Below are positions 1 through 10,000 of a stretch of 46,077 nt of DNA, in pieces. Within the stretch, counting starts at the first letter, position 1. Every line of letters begins with the position of its first letter. Origin of the DNA: Gp6-AA40 sp032156805 (GTDB lineage Bacteria > Acidobacteriota > Vicinamibacteria > Vicinamibacterales > UBA2999); the NCBI GenBank assembly GCA_032156805.1, contig JALDXQ010000036.1:1-46077 (forward strand). Reading direction: 5' to 3'. The position numbers were made by a program, and so were the translations under genes. The notes beneath the pieces are model-generated. The model worked only from the letters and a program-made list of their open reading frames with translations. It had not been told where the DNA came from and ran no database searches.

Positions 1-229
1 CACGATCCGCGCCCGCCGCAAGCCGGCCGTGATTCTCACCTCCAACCGAACCCGTGAGCTGCACGACGCTCTCACGCAGTCGTTCGGCGACGACCAGCGC
101 TCCGATCGACGCCGCCAGCAACTCCTCGTCGCCGGTAATTGCCAGACTCCTCGGGGGGAGGCCTTCACGAAGTGGGGGTGTCGATTCGCCGATACGGACG
201 TTCTCCAAGCCAGATTCGGTCTCAGACAT
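1..229 (-). CDS. Partial unknown protein, runs off window start
   Basis: An open frame starts at an ATG at 229-227 and reads to the window edge without a stop, giving at least 76 residues. The translation looks protein-like: an acidic N-terminus, then a helical stretch around residues 36-58 rich in Ala, Leu, Val and Glu. No domain is recognised and no clear Shine-Dalgarno precedes the ATG. An overlapping plus-strand frame is Arg-rich and looks like a shadow. The C-terminal part lies outside the window, so the function cannot be judged. Confidence 0.4.
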   Translation of the reverse strand, partial: MSETESGLENVRIGESTPPLREGLPPRSLAITGDEELLAASIGALVVAERLRESVVQLTGSVGGENHGRLAAGADR

Positions 230-425
230 AGAGGAGGGACCGGAAATCGCGTGGCCACTGCTGGCAGGACAACCCTGACGCTGGGGGCTAGGCGTGACTT
301 CGGCGGCGACTGCGAGTATAGATCGCAAGCGACCGTGCATCTCGTGGAATCCCCAGAAACATTTACGTATTAACCCCTATTGTCAGAAGGCACCTGACCG
401 ATAAGCCCTCCGGAGAATGCGCCCT

Positions 426-563
426 ATGGCGCACGACATGATGAACGAGACCGTGTATCTGTTCGCTTTGAGTCTGCCCGACCTGCTGGATCGCATCGTG
501 ACCGACCGCGACGAAGTTCGGGTGCCTGCCCCCCCGCCAGCAACACCAGACCCCCGAGCGTAG
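426..563 (+). CDS. Small ORF, 45 aa, unknown
   Basis: ATG at 426 follows a GGAG at 412-415. The frame encodes 45 residues: a helical N-terminal half (MAHDMMNETVYLFALSL...) and a Pro-rich tail, ending in TAG at 561-563. The next ORF begins 10 nt later on the same strand, so the two may be co-translated. No family is recognised. It could be non-coding; the support is the RBS, the spacing and the plausible amphipathic N-terminus. Confidence 0.33.
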   Translation: MAHDMMNETVYLFALSLPDLLDRIVTDRDEVRVPAPPPATPDPRA

Positions 564-572
564 CGAGGCATT

Positions 573-791
573 GTGGAGTTGGACCGTCGCGACACTACCC
601 GTCGTGCCGAAGTTGTCCGGACCGTTCTCGAGGAGATCGTCCACGGAGGCGCGCCCTTTGTCACGATCGACGGGCTTCGCGACTCTCTCCAAGTCTCTCC
701 GGAAGCCGCCACCCGCATCGTCGAACGGCTGGTGAGTGCGGGGGTCCTTACTCAGGCCGGGCAAGGCGTCTGGACGCGCGTTTCACCTTAA
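573..791 (+). CDS. Small winged-helix-like protein
   Basis: GTG start at 573, 72 residues. Helix one (about residues 10-24) is followed by a pattern typical of a winged helix-turn-helix: an Ile-Asp-x-Leu-x-x-x-Leu helix, Val-Ser-x-x-x-Ala, a recognition-like helix ending in LVSAGVL, and a short wing (GQGVWTRV). This resembles stand-alone winged-helix domains of the MarR/GntR type. It is short for a full regulator, so it may be an accessory DNA-binding or protein-interaction module. A GAGG lies just upstream at 565-568. The 45-aa ORF ahead may share its transcript. The fold assignment is by pattern only. Confidence 0.55.
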   Translation: MELDRRDTTRRAEVVRTVLEEIVHGGAPFVTIDGLRDSLQVSPEAATRIVERLVSAGVLTQAGQGVWTRVSP

Positions 792-874
792 GACACCGGA
801 ACCCACCCCGCGGATTTCCCTGAAAGGGGTCGCGGCGGGCTGGACTTTCGAGCCATTCCGCCGATAGATACAGC

Positions 875-994
875 GTGGGTGTTCTTGTTCTCTCGGTCGT
901 CTTCCTCCTCACCGTCGCCGTCGGCGCACTCGTCGCCAAAGGCGTTCTGACCCTGGTCCTGCACCTGGTCGTTGACGGCGAGCCGGCACGGTAA
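875..994 (+). CDS. Possible small hydrophobic membrane peptide
   Basis: A GTG at 875 opens a 39-aa frame ending in TAA at 992-994. Residues 2-31 are almost wholly hydrophobic (Val, Leu, Ala, Phe) and would form one membrane helix followed by a short charged tail. No good Shine-Dalgarno is seen. It sits just ahead of the pilT gene pair. Similarity to real single-span peptides is the only support, so this is a tentative call. Confidence 0.25.
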   Translation: MGVLVLSVVFLLTVAVGALVAKGVLTLVLHLVVDGEPAR

Positions 995-1008
995 ACGCTT
1001 TCCTGCGA

Positions 1009-1482
1009 ATGTCTCACGAGTTCAGATTCGAGAAGCATCAGGTCCCCGCCAGCCTCGTCCTGTCCACCGGGGCGATGCGGCACGGCTGCTTTTTCGTGGT
1101 CACGTCGCTGACCCACGGCGGCCCCGAGCGGGTCGGCGATCTGCTCAACGGCGCCCTCGGCTTCTTTCCCTTTCAGCATGACGATGGAACGACGGCGCAG
1201 TACAACCGCGCGCAGATCGTCATGGTCAGACTGCCCGTTGGGGTTTCAGAAGAGGAGCTCGAGCCTGGCTTCTCGATAGCCATCCGTCGCGACGTCTCGT
1301 TCACGCTCTCGACCGGCACGATCGTCGATGGGACGGTGCTCGTGAACGGACCCGCGGGACACGAACGTCTGAGCGACTACGTTCGCGCATCGCGGCAATT
1401 CTGGTACGTCCTGACCACGGGCGGCACCTTGATTGTCAACTCCAGCCACATCGTGGCCATCGTCGAGAAGGTCAGACAATGA
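1009..1482 (+). CDS. Uncharacterised protein with internal duplication, coupled to pilT
   Basis: 157 residues, ATG at 1009. The stop overlaps the pilT start (ATGA at 1479-1482), so translation is coupled and the product probably works with the PilT-like ATPase. The protein is two copies of one unit. The first (about residues 10-77) has a G-x-x-x-x-G-x-F-F-V strand, then ERVGDLLNGALGFFPF and a closing Asn-x-x-x-Ile-V-M-V. The second (about 90-155) has TGTIVDGTVLV, then HERLSDYVRASRQFWYV and Asn-x-x-x-Ile-V-A-I-V. I do not recognise a named family. There is no signal peptide or membrane segment, so it is probably cytoplasmic. Confidence 0.8.
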   Translation: MSHEFRFEKHQVPASLVLSTGAMRHGCFFVVTSLTHGGPERVGDLLNGALGFFPFQHDDGTTAQYNRAQIVMVRLPVGVSEEELEPGFSIAIRRDVSFTLSTGTIVDGTVLVNGPAGHERLSDYVRASRQFWYVLTTGGTLIVNSSHIVAIVEKVRQ

Positions 1483-2597
1483 CGGCAGCAGCAATCGATC
1501 GGCTCTTCAAGCTGATGTTCGAGCAGAAGGCATCCGACCTGCACCTGTGCGTCGGCATGCCGCCGCTCGTCCGCAAAGACGGCTCCATCCAATTGCTCGA
1601 ACTCTCGGCGCCGGCACTGGACGCTACGACGATGACGTCGTTACTCGAGCCGATCATCCCGTCGAAGAACCGGGAGGAGTACGCACAGCGGCACGACACC
1701 GACTTCGCGTACGAGATTCCGGGTCTGGCACGGTTCCGCGCCAACATCTTCATGGATCGCAAGGGACCGGGCGCTGTCTTCCGCGTCATCCCGTCGAAGA
1801 TCCTGACCGCCGCCGATCTCGGCCTGTCACCGCATATCCTTCAACTGTGCCGCCTCAACAAAGGGCTGGTGCTGGTGACCGGGCCAACCGGATCGGGCAA
1901 GTCGACAACGCTGTGCGCGATGATCGACTACGTCAACCAGAACCGCAGCGACCACATCATCGCCATCGAGGACCCGATCGAGTTCGTGCACGAAAACCGG
2001 AAGTGCCTGGTGAACCAGCGCGAGGTGCACACGCACACCGATTCGTTCCGCTCCGCCCTGCGCGCGGCGCTTCGTGAGGATCCGGACATCCTGCTCGTGG
2101 GAGAAATGCGCGATCTCGAAACCGTCGCGATCGCCATCGAGACGGCCGAGACCGGTCACCTCGTCTTCGGCACGCTCCACACGACGACGGCTGCGTCGAC
2201 GGTCGACCGCATCATCGATCAATTCCCCACCGATCGACAGGCGCAGATTCGAACGATGCTCGCGGAGTCGCTGCGCGGCGTCATCGCGCAGACTCTTTGC
2301 AAGAAGATCGGCGGCGGCCGCATCGCCGCGCTCGAAGTGCTGATCGTCACGTCCGCCGTGAGCAACCTGATTCGCGAAGCGAAGACGTTCCAGCTTCCCT
2401 CGATCATGCAGGTTGGCAAGGCTCAGGGCATGGTGACGTTGAACGACTCGCTCATGAACCTGGTGACAAAGAAGCTGGTTGCTCCTGAGGAAGCGTACTC
2501 GAAGGCGGTCGACAAGCCTGGTTTCGAAGGCCTTCTGAAGCGCGCGGGCATCGACACGAAGTTCGCGACCGCGACCGCGAGCAACCCAGCCGCGTAA
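1479..2597 (+). CDS. pilT: PilT-type twitching motility ATPase
   Basis: Hexameric secretion-ATPase-superfamily motor that powers type IV pilus retraction at the inner-membrane base. The 372 residues are full length for PilT. An N-terminal PAS-like region (MFEQKASDLHLCVGMPP) is followed by the Walker A GPTGSGKST near residue 134, the Asp box AIEDPIEFVH, the Walker B-like DILLVGEMRD and the His box FGTLHTTTAAS. The C-terminal region is typical, and the last residues are Ala/Thr-rich. The start overlaps the preceding stop by 4 nt. No other pilus gene is in the window, so a paralog (PilU-like) role cannot be excluded. Confidence 0.93.
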   Translation: MTAAAIDRLFKLMFEQKASDLHLCVGMPPLVRKDGSIQLLELSAPALDATTMTSLLEPIIPSKNREEYAQRHDTDFAYEIPGLARFRANIFMDRKGPGAVFRVIPSKILTAADLGLSPHILQLCRLNKGLVLVTGPTGSGKSTTLCAMIDYVNQNRSDHIIAIEDPIEFVHENRKCLVNQREVHTHTDSFRSALRAALREDPDILLVGEMRDLETVAIAIETAETGHLVFGTLHTTTAASTVDRIIDQFPTDRQAQIRTMLAESLRGVIAQTLCKKIGGGRIAALEVLIVTSAVSNLIREAKTFQLPSIMQVGKAQGMVTLNDSLMNLVTKKLVAPEEAYSKAVDKPGFEGLLKRAGIDTKFATATASNPAA

Positions 2598-2604
2598 GCG
2601 TAGC

Positions 2605-2628
2605 GCGGGTCTTGCCGTAGAGACCCGC
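2605..2628. terminator. Hairpin between convergent pilT and aceB
   Basis: A perfect 8-bp stem (GCGGGTCT / AGACCCGC) with an 8-nt loop lies 8 nt after the pilT stop and 28 nt from the malate synthase stop. There is no clear T-tract on either side, so it would be a weak or bidirectional structure. The call rests on position and symmetry. Confidence 0.45.
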
Positions 2629-2655
2629 CGGTGCGCTGCCAGATAACAGGACCGC

Positions 2656-4545
2656 CTACACTGCTGCAGCGGGGGCGTCGAAGTCCAGGTTCTCTGTGAT
2701 TCGAGTGCCGTCGGTTCGAAACGCCGTCCGCAGCATGTCGATGCGTCGCCTGGCCTCGGCGACGTCCTGCACACCCAGATTGATGTTGAGCAGATCGATG
2801 TACCACGGAAGCTTGACCGCGTCCGCGACGTAGGTCTCGACGATCTCGCGCGCGATCGGCAAGGTCGTCGTCTTGGAGTTGTCGTGCACGTCGCGATTGC
2901 CGGCACGGCGAAGCTTGTCGTACTCCTCCGTGAGCAGGCGCGCAAACAACTGTGCGTCGAAGACATCGCCCGCCTTGGCCCCGGTTTCGGGATCGTCCGC
3001 CGTCAGCTTGGCCCCCTTGTGCAGCCATTCCCAGAGGATGCTCAGCCGAATCTCGCCGGTGGCCATATCCTCCATCAGATACAGCACGTCTTCGTTCGCG
3101 AAGAAGTCTGCCGCCTTGAGGGCGGCGGCCTGCATGCCCTGCTCGAACGCGTTGCCATATTGCAGCGCGACGCTCAGCAAATCGCGCGCACCGCGGATGG
3201 TGCGCGGCGCCGGCTCGAGCAGCAGCAGCCCATCGGCATCCGCCGACAGGTACGTCAGCGTCGGAAACGTACGCCCCAGCTGATTAGGCTTCCCCACGCG
3301 TTCCCACACCGGACGAACGATGTGAACCATCTTCCAGTGGGCGACCCACTTGCCGCTCGCGCCTTCACGTTCCTCACGCTCCGCTCCGGCAACGGCCCGC
3401 TCCATCGCACGCTTGACTCCATCGGGCGAGCCGACCGGGATGTTGGGCTCCATGCCTCCCTGCCACAGGGCGTATCGTCCGCGCGAGTCCGGCGTGTTGA
3501 CGGCGCGGCGCACGCGATCCTCGTAGTTCCGCATGTAGCCGTAGGTCATCGTGATGGCGTCGATATTGGGATCGATGAAGCTCTTATCCCACGCCATCGC
3601 ATCGGCCACACTGTTGATGTAATCCCATCTCCCCGTGTTGAAGCCGACGAAGTGCTCACCGAGCGCCGCGCGAATCTCCATCAACTGGTAGACCGCTTCG
3701 AGCTGCTCGACCAGCACGTAGACCTTGATCTGCCCAACCGGAAGCTCCAGAAACCGTTCGAGCGTCGTCAGGATCTCGCCCCAGAGTGCGGCCTCTTCCG
3801 CGGTCTGGATCTTCGGCAGGTAGAGCACGAGCGACGAGCCGCTCCCTCGCAATCGCTCGTAGTTGTTGACGATGTAAAGAGTCGCGTCGACGATCGAGGC
3901 GGAAAACCCGCCACCGCTGCCACGCCGCACGTGGCGATCGTCGAGATGCAACCCGCGGGCGCGGAAGATCTTGGTGGTGAAGTCGAGCTGCGTGCGCCAG
4001 TCGGCCACGATCGGGCGACCGAAGAATCCCGCCGCCCATTGATTCATCTCGGCAGCCACCTGCTCCGCCGCCTGCATGAAGACGTCATCACGATGGATAG
4101 CCAGCTTGAGGTTCCGCTGATTGTCGAGCGACATCGTGGACAACTGTCCGAGTGCGTCTTCGCCATCGAACATCCAGCCATCGGCGCCGGACAGCAGTGC
4201 GTACGCGATGTTGCGGATGCTCTTGTCGATGGAGACGCCGGGTTTGGCACCAGGCCCTGTGCCCTGAATCCACTGTCGCTGCAGGTCAGCCGGGATCTCG
4301 CTGCCGACGAAGGCGCCCTTGCGCGCATCCTCTACACGGATGCGCGTCCGCGGAATCTCCGACGCCGGATCGAGAAACGCGATTCTCCTGCCGGCGCGCG
4401 CACGCGCGTCCCGCCGTGCGATGCGCCCTGCCATGACCGCCTTTCGGTCATCATCGAGAGGCGCGAGCGCATGCAGGGCATCGAGCGCCCTGGCGGTAAA
4501 GATGTCCGAATAACTCGTTCGTGTGTGCCGCCGAATCTCCAGCAT
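2656..4545 (-). CDS. aceB: Malate synthase
   Basis: Condenses glyoxylate with acetyl-CoA to give malate, the second step of the glyoxylate shunt. The 629-aa translation matches the malate synthase TIM-barrel family along most of its length: RIRVEDARKGAFVGSEIP, DGWMFDGEDAL, YLPKIQTAEEAALW, and the signature FNTGRWDYINS, with Arg and Asp positioned for the active site. It is longer than E. coli AceB (533 aa) and shorter than GlcB. Isocitrate lyase is not in the window, so regulation of the shunt cannot be read here. It faces a divergent hydrolase gene across about 100 bp, where overlapping -10-like hexamers occur at 4607-4614. Confidence 0.93.
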   Translation of the reverse strand: MLEIRRHTRTSYSDIFTARALDALHALAPLDDDRKAVMAGRIARRDARARAGRRIAFLDPASEIPRTRIRVEDARKGAFVGSEIPADLQRQWIQGTGPGAKPGVSIDKSIRNIAYALLSGADGWMFDGEDALGQLSTMSLDNQRNLKLAIHRDDVFMQAAEQVAAEMNQWAAGFFGRPIVADWRTQLDFTTKIFRARGLHLDDRHVRRGSGGGFSASIVDATLYIVNNYERLRGSGSSLVLYLPKIQTAEEAALWGEILTTLERFLELPVGQIKVYVLVEQLEAVYQLMEIRAALGEHFVGFNTGRWDYINSVADAMAWDKSFIDPNIDAITMTYGYMRNYEDRVRRAVNTPDSRGRYALWQGGMEPNIPVGSPDGVKRAMERAVAGAEREEREGASGKWVAHWKMVHIVRPVWERVGKPNQLGRTFPTLTYLSADADGLLLLEPAPRTIRGARDLLSVALQYGNAFEQGMQAAALKAADFFANEDVLYLMEDMATGEIRLSILWEWLHKGAKLTADDPETGAKAGDVFDAQLFARLLTEEYDKLRRAGNRDVHDNSKTTTLPIAREIVETYVADAVKLPWYIDLLNINLGVQDVAEARRRIDMLRTAFRTDGTRITENLDFDAPAAAV

Positions 4546-4647
4546 GGCCCAGATTATCCCTCAGCAGTCCGCGCAAGTGTCCAGAACGGGCAGTTGCAAC
4601 GTTCAGACTATACTGCTCAAGTTGATGTTTGCTGCTCAGGCTAATCC

Positions 4648-5529
4648 GTGACCTCGCTTCTTCGCCGCATGCGGCGGACCATTGGTCTCACCGCCGCGCT
4701 CCTTGCTTTCCTCGTTCTGGCCGGCACGACGTATCAGGGTGTGGCAACTGCGCTGGAACGGCATCGCCTTCCGCGACCAGGAGGGCTCGTGGATGCCGGC
4801 GGTCATCAGCTGCACATCTACTGCACCGGCAAGGGTTCTCCAATCGTGGTGCTCGAAGCCGGGACTGGGAGCATGTCGTCTGCGTGGGGATGGGTTCAGC
4901 CGGAGGTCGCAAAGACGACGCGCGTCTGCAGCTACGATCGGGCGGGGCTCGGCTGGAGTGAGGCCGGCGACGGCCTCCTGGTGGCCTCGCGAGTCCCCGA
5001 GGAACTTCGTGTGCTGCTCGATCGCAGCAACGAGATCGGGCCAATCGTGCTGGTTGGCCACGAGTTGGGCGCGCTCTACGCGAGAATGTACGCGGCCCGC
5101 TTCGCTCGCGATACCGCGGCGCTGGTACTCATTGACGATCCGACGACGGGACGCTCGTCGGCCGTGCCCGTCTTCCCGTCCGCATGGCCATGGCTGGCAC
5201 GTGTCGGCATCCTTCGCCTGTCGGGCCGGCTGTCATCGCTGGCGTCGGGACTGCCGGCTGGATCGGCTGATGCAATGCGTTCGTTTCTGAATCGGCCCGA
5301 TCACCTGACACGCTCGGCCCTCGAGCTGTCGCAGTTCACGGAAGTCGAGGACCACGTTCGCGAGCTCAGCCTGCCACCCGAGATCGCCATCGCCGACATC
5401 AGCATCGGTACGCATGAGCGGCCAGCAATGATCGTGACCCGGGAGGACGCGGCGAAAGTCGTGCAGTCGATTCAGGCGGCAGTCGAGCGAGTCCGTGAGG
5501 ACGAGGAGAGCGCACGCCGTTTTGAATAA
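4648..5529 (+). CDS. Alpha/beta-hydrolase-fold protein lacking the serine nucleophile
   Basis: 293 residues starting at GTG 4648. An N-terminal hydrophobic helix (about 12-32) suggests a membrane anchor or signal peptide. The body follows the alpha/beta hydrolase fold: GGHQLHIYCTGKGSPIVVLEAGTGSM (oxyanion region), SYDRAGLGWSE, then the nucleophile-elbow position VGHELGALYARMYA. The usual Gly-x-Ser-x-Gly is GHELG, with GAG (Glu) instead of Ser. No His is seen in the usual C-terminal position: the last 40 residues read MIVTREDAAKVVQSIQ and onward. Homologs with Ser at the elbow are active esterases or hydrolases; this copy is probably inactive or has a changed chemistry. Divergent from aceB. 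Confidence 0.8.
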   Translation: MTSLLRRMRRTIGLTAALLAFLVLAGTTYQGVATALERHRLPRPGGLVDAGGHQLHIYCTGKGSPIVVLEAGTGSMSSAWGWVQPEVAKTTRVCSYDRAGLGWSEAGDGLLVASRVPEELRVLLDRSNEIGPIVLVGHELGALYARMYAARFARDTAALVLIDDPTTGRSSAVPVFPSAWPWLARVGILRLSGRLSSLASGLPAGSADAMRSFLNRPDHLTRSALELSQFTEVEDHVRELSLPPEIAIADISIGTHERPAMIVTREDAAKVVQSIQAAVERVREDEESARRFE

Positions 5530-5595
5530 GCACGGACGCGTGCGATACTCGCCCCTGTTGCCGCAGGCAGATTGCATCGTCACGATGGAGCAGAC

Positions 5596-6915
5596 ATGAT
5601 GACGTCGCTGCGACGGGCAGCGACGATCGTCGCGATCAATGTGATCGTCTTCTGCGCCCTCGCCGAAGCGGCAGCCCTTCTTCTCTACTCCTTCGAGACC
5701 GGCCGGCTGTTCTACACCGACCGGCCCGCATACCAGCGGATCAGCGACACGCCTCAGGGTCAACTGACGGCCGACGTCCTGAACCCCTACTTCGGACCCA
5801 GTCACAAGGCGGGCATACCGTTCGAGATCCCACCCGAACTGCGTGAAGAGGGTCGCGAAGCGCCCCGACTCGCCACCAACAACTTCGGGTTCGTCTCACC
5901 CTACAACTTTCCGATCGTCCGCTCGGGCAACGAGTTCATCATCGGCATCTTCGGCGGTTCGGTGGGCGTGTGGTTCTGCCAGGTCGGGGTCGAGCGCTTG
6001 CTCGCCGGCCTGCGGCAGCACCAGTTTTTCAAGTCACAGACGCTCGTCCCGCTCTGCATGGCTCATGAAGGCTACAAACAGCCGCAACAACTGCTGGTGC
6101 TTGCCTACTTCCTGTCGATCGGCCAGCAGTTCGATCTCGTCATCAACATCGACGGCTTGAACGAGGTCGCGCTCTCATCAATCAACAACGAACAGAACCT
6201 CGATATCTCGATGCCGAGCGCATCGCATCTCGTTCCGCTCATCAACCTGATCGACAAGGGGACGCTCACCTCGAGCAGGCTTCAGTCGATGGCGTCGATC
6301 GCCCGCTACAAAGATCGGCTCGATGGTGTCACGGCCACGCTCGAACGCACGCCGAGTGCAGCAGTGGCCGCAGTGCTCTCCCGCTACCGCACGTGGCTGG
6401 TGAATCGCTACAACCAGGAGCTGAGGGTCTTCAGCACCCTTCCCACCACGCCGGCGCCAGACTCGCTGGTCGGTGCGATCGTGCCGACCGAACAACGCTC
6501 GGGAGCGATGCTGTTCGCGGACATCGCGCGCAGCTGGGCCAGGGCGTCAATGGTCATGCGAAGCATGCTGGCGGCACAAGGCATCGCGTATGTCCATGTG
6601 CTGCAGCCGAACCAGTACTTCACATCACGGCGGTTCAGCCCGGAAGAAGCGGCCGTGGCACTGAACTCCGCCTCGGTGTTCAAATCAGGTGTCGAACAGG
6701 GGTATCCGGCCCTGCTGGCGGAAGCCGCGGCTCAGTCGCTCGAGGCCCGAACGGGATTCTTTGATGGGACGCCCATCTTCGATGCCGAGACAGCGCCGGT
6801 CTACGTGGACAACTGTTGTCACTACACTCGTGTCGGATACCAGCGGCTTGCCGACTTCATCGCTCGCGCGGTCATGACCGTCCCCGGGCCGTGGCGCAGC
6901 ACAACGGTCCAGTAG
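5596..6915 (+). CDS. SGNH/GDSL-like membrane-anchored protein
   Basis: About 439 residues. The ATG at 5596 is chosen because GGAG lies 5 nt upstream; an in-frame TTG at 5572 has no such support. An N-terminal hydrophobic helix (about residues 10-30) anchors or exports the protein. Motifs resemble SGNH hydrolases: FGGSVGVWF (Ser block near residue 120), VINIDGLNEVAL (block III, where an Asn is expected) and a C-terminal CCHYTRVGYQRLADFI carrying the expected His. Together these suggest a secreted or periplasmic acyl or carbohydrate esterase, related to the AlgJ/DHHW-like group of membrane SGNH proteins. Substrate unknown. It follows the hydrolase-fold gene by 66 nt and may be cotranscribed. 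Confidence 0.72.
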   Translation: MMTSLRRAATIVAINVIVFCALAEAAALLLYSFETGRLFYTDRPAYQRISDTPQGQLTADVLNPYFGPSHKAGIPFEIPPELREEGREAPRLATNNFGFVSPYNFPIVRSGNEFIIGIFGGSVGVWFCQVGVERLLAGLRQHQFFKSQTLVPLCMAHEGYKQPQQLLVLAYFLSIGQQFDLVINIDGLNEVALSSINNEQNLDISMPSASHLVPLINLIDKGTLTSSRLQSMASIARYKDRLDGVTATLERTPSAAVAAVLSRYRTWLVNRYNQELRVFSTLPTTPAPDSLVGAIVPTEQRSGAMLFADIARSWARASMVMRSMLAAQGIAYVHVLQPNQYFTSRRFSPEEAAVALNSASVFKSGVEQGYPALLAEAAAQSLEARTGFFDGTPIFDAETAPVYVDNCCHYTRVGYQRLADFIARAVMTVPGPWRSTTVQ

Positions 6916-7060
6916 TCAACGATTTTGGCCCGTTCAATCGGTCTCGGCGGTCCGTTGAGACCTATAGGGGCCCTTTGGGCTTTCATATTTCGAACCCCAG
7001 CCACATAATCTGCACAGCGGGAAACGAGCTGGGAATGTCCCCTGGGGCCGCGCCCTTCTG

Positions 7061-10000
7061 ATGAAATGTCCGAATTGCGGAGGAGAGGTCGCCGATACCG
7101 GGGGGCAATGCCCAACCTGTAACACGCTCGTGAGCCCCGTGGCCACAGGGCTCCTGACCCCGGTGCCAGGGGAAGAGGAAGAAACTGTTTTCTTTCCCCT
7201 GTCGAGCGCACAATTTCCCTCGACCAAAGCCATCCAGGAAACCGAGGACACCACCGGGCTCCCGCCCTCTGCCGGAGGGCTTCGGCACGCGACGGCCGCA
7301 AAGGTCGCCGTTGGGCCGTTGAAGGTCGGCACACAGTTCGGAACCCGCTACACGATCCTGCGACAACTCGGCATGGGCGGCATGGGGGCCGTGTATCAGG
7401 CGTGGGATGCCGAGCTGAACGTGGCCGTCGCGTTGAAAGTCATCCGCCCCGAAGCCGCACAGGATCCAGACGCGGCCCACGACATCGAGCGGCGTTTCAA
7501 GCAGGAGTTGCTGCTCGCGCGCCAGGTCACGCACAAGAACGTCGTTCGCATCCACGACCTCGGCGAGATCAACAGCGTCAAGTACATCACGATGCCTTAC
7601 ATCGAGGGAGCCGACCTGGCGTCGGTCCTTCGAGACACGCCCAAGCTGCCCATCCCCAAGATCATGGCGATCGTCCGCCAGGTCGCGGCCGGCCTCCAGG
7701 CCGCTCACGACGCGGGTGTGGTGCATCGCGATCTCAAGCCGGCGAACGTGATGATCGAGCAGGAGCGGGCGATCATCATGGACTTCGGCATCGCTCGCTC
7801 GACGTCGCGGGTGGGTTCGGTCCCGTCGGGCCCCGGTGGGCAAGCGAGGGCGTCTTCGAATCTCCCGGTCGACGAGGCCATGACGCGGGCCGCCGCCACC
7901 ATCGTTGGCGCGGTCATCGGAACGATTGAGTACATGGCGCCGGAGCAGGCGCGCGGCGAGCACGTCGATCAGCGAGTCGACATCTACGCCTTCGGACTGA
8001 TCCTGTACGACATGCTCGCCGGACGCCGCCGGATCGACCATGCGCCGAGCGCGGTCTACGAGCTTCAGAAGCGGATGGCCCACGCGCCACCATCCGTGAA
8101 GTCCATCGTTCCTCAAGTTCCGGAAGCGCTCGACAAGCTGGTCACACGCTGCGTCGAACCAGACGCGACGAAGCGCTTCCAGACCGCGGCCGAACTGGTC
8201 GCCGCGCTCGATCGGCTCGACGACAACGGCAAGTTGCGTCCGATCCGGAAGGTGATCGGACTCCCCTACGCCACGGCCGCGGGTCTCGCACTGCTGGCGC
8301 TGTCTGTGGGCATCTGGTTCTACACGCGGCCGCCGGTGCAACACGATCCGGTGTCGGTCGTCATCGCCGACTTCGAGAACCGCACCAACGATCCTGCCCT
8401 GAACCGCGTGCTGGAGCCGATGCTGAAACGCGCACTCGAAGGCGCCGGCTTCATCACGGCGTATGACCGCACGGTCATCCCCCGCACGTTTGGCGTTCAA
8501 CCGCCGGAGCAGTTCGGCGAGGTGGCCGCGCGGGAGCTCGCGGTCAAGCAGGGGCTTGGTGTCGTCCTGACCGGCACACTCGAAGGTCAAGGCCGGAGTG
8601 GCTACCGCATCTCTGTCAAAGCGGCGCGGGCTGTGACCGGCGACACGATCGTCAGCGCGCAGGGCGCCGCCTCCAGCAACGACCAGATCCTCGAAGCATC
8701 AACGCGATTGATGACGCGAGTCCGCAATGCCCTCGGCGACGACGAATCGGAGTCATCGCAGATGTTCGCGATGACCAGCCTGTCGGCAACCTCGCTCGAC
8801 GTCGTACGCCATTTCGCGACCGCGCTGGAGGCCCAGTCGAAGAACAACTTCGAGGGCGCGCGCGAGAGCCTGCGCAAGGCCATCGAGCTCGATCCACGCT
8901 TCGGCATCGGCTACCAGAGCATGGCCGGCGTGTCACGCAACCTCGGGCAGACCCAGGACGCGCTGGCGAACATCAAGGAAGCGCTGCGTTACCTCGACGG
9001 CATGACCGAGCGCGAGCGATACAACACGCGCGGCATGTACTCGCGGCTCACGGGCGACTACCAGCAGTGCGTCAAGGAATACGGCGAGCTGATCACTCGA
9101 CACGCCGCCGATGTCGTCGGGCACAACCAGCTCGCGCTGTGTTACACGAAGCTGCGGAGGATGCGCGAGGCGGTCGATGAAATGCGCCGCGTCGTGCAGT
9201 TGCTGCCCAATCTTCCACTCTTCCGCACCAACCTGTCGTACTACGCGAGCTACGCGAGCGATTTTCCCACCGCCGAGCAGGAAGCGCTCGCGATTCAGGC
9301 GCCGGACCGGTTTGCCACGCTGGCCCTGGCATTCGCGCAGGTCGGACAAGGACGAATCGAGGAGGCCAGGGCGACCTACACCAGGCTGGCCGGGTTTGGT
9401 CCGCAAGGGGCATCGATGGCCGCCTCGGGTCTTGGCGATGTCGCCATGTACGAGGGGCGATTTGCCGATGCCGCGCGCATCCTGCAGGAAGGCGCCACAG
9501 CCGACGTCAACGCAAACTACCGCGAGCGCGCAGGCGCCAAGTTCGCCGCCCTCGCCCAGGTGTACCTGGCCCAGGAGAACAGACGCGCCGCTGCCGCAGC
9601 CGCCGAACAAGCGCTGATGCACAGCCGCACGGTCCCGATCCGATTCCTCGCGGCGCGAACATTCGTCGAGACCGGCAACACCGAGCGGGCCCTCGAGGAA
9701 GCCAGCAGTCTCGCGAAGGAACTCGAGACAGAGCCACAGGCCTACGCCAAGATCATCGAAGGAGGCATCGCGCTGAAGGCGGGAGACGCGCGGCGTGCCG
9801 TGACGCTGCTGCAGGACGCCAACAAGCAGTTCGACACCTGGATCGGCCACTTCGATCTGGGGCGGGCCTACCTGGAAGTCGGCGGTGCCGAGACCCGCGC
9901 CGACTCGGAGTTCGACGACTGTCTCAAGCGCCGCGGCGAAGCGATCTCGCTCTTCCTGGATGAAGAGCCGACCTACGGCTATCTGCCGATCGTCTACTAC

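Noticed and set aside
4600..4620. TATACT / TATAGT hexamers between aceB and the hydrolase gene
   Set aside because: No -35 at proper distance on either strand, so not listed as a promoter.
2884..4644. 586-aa plus-strand frame
   Set aside because: Antisense shadow of malate synthase; no recognisable domain and His/Arg/Gln-rich composition.
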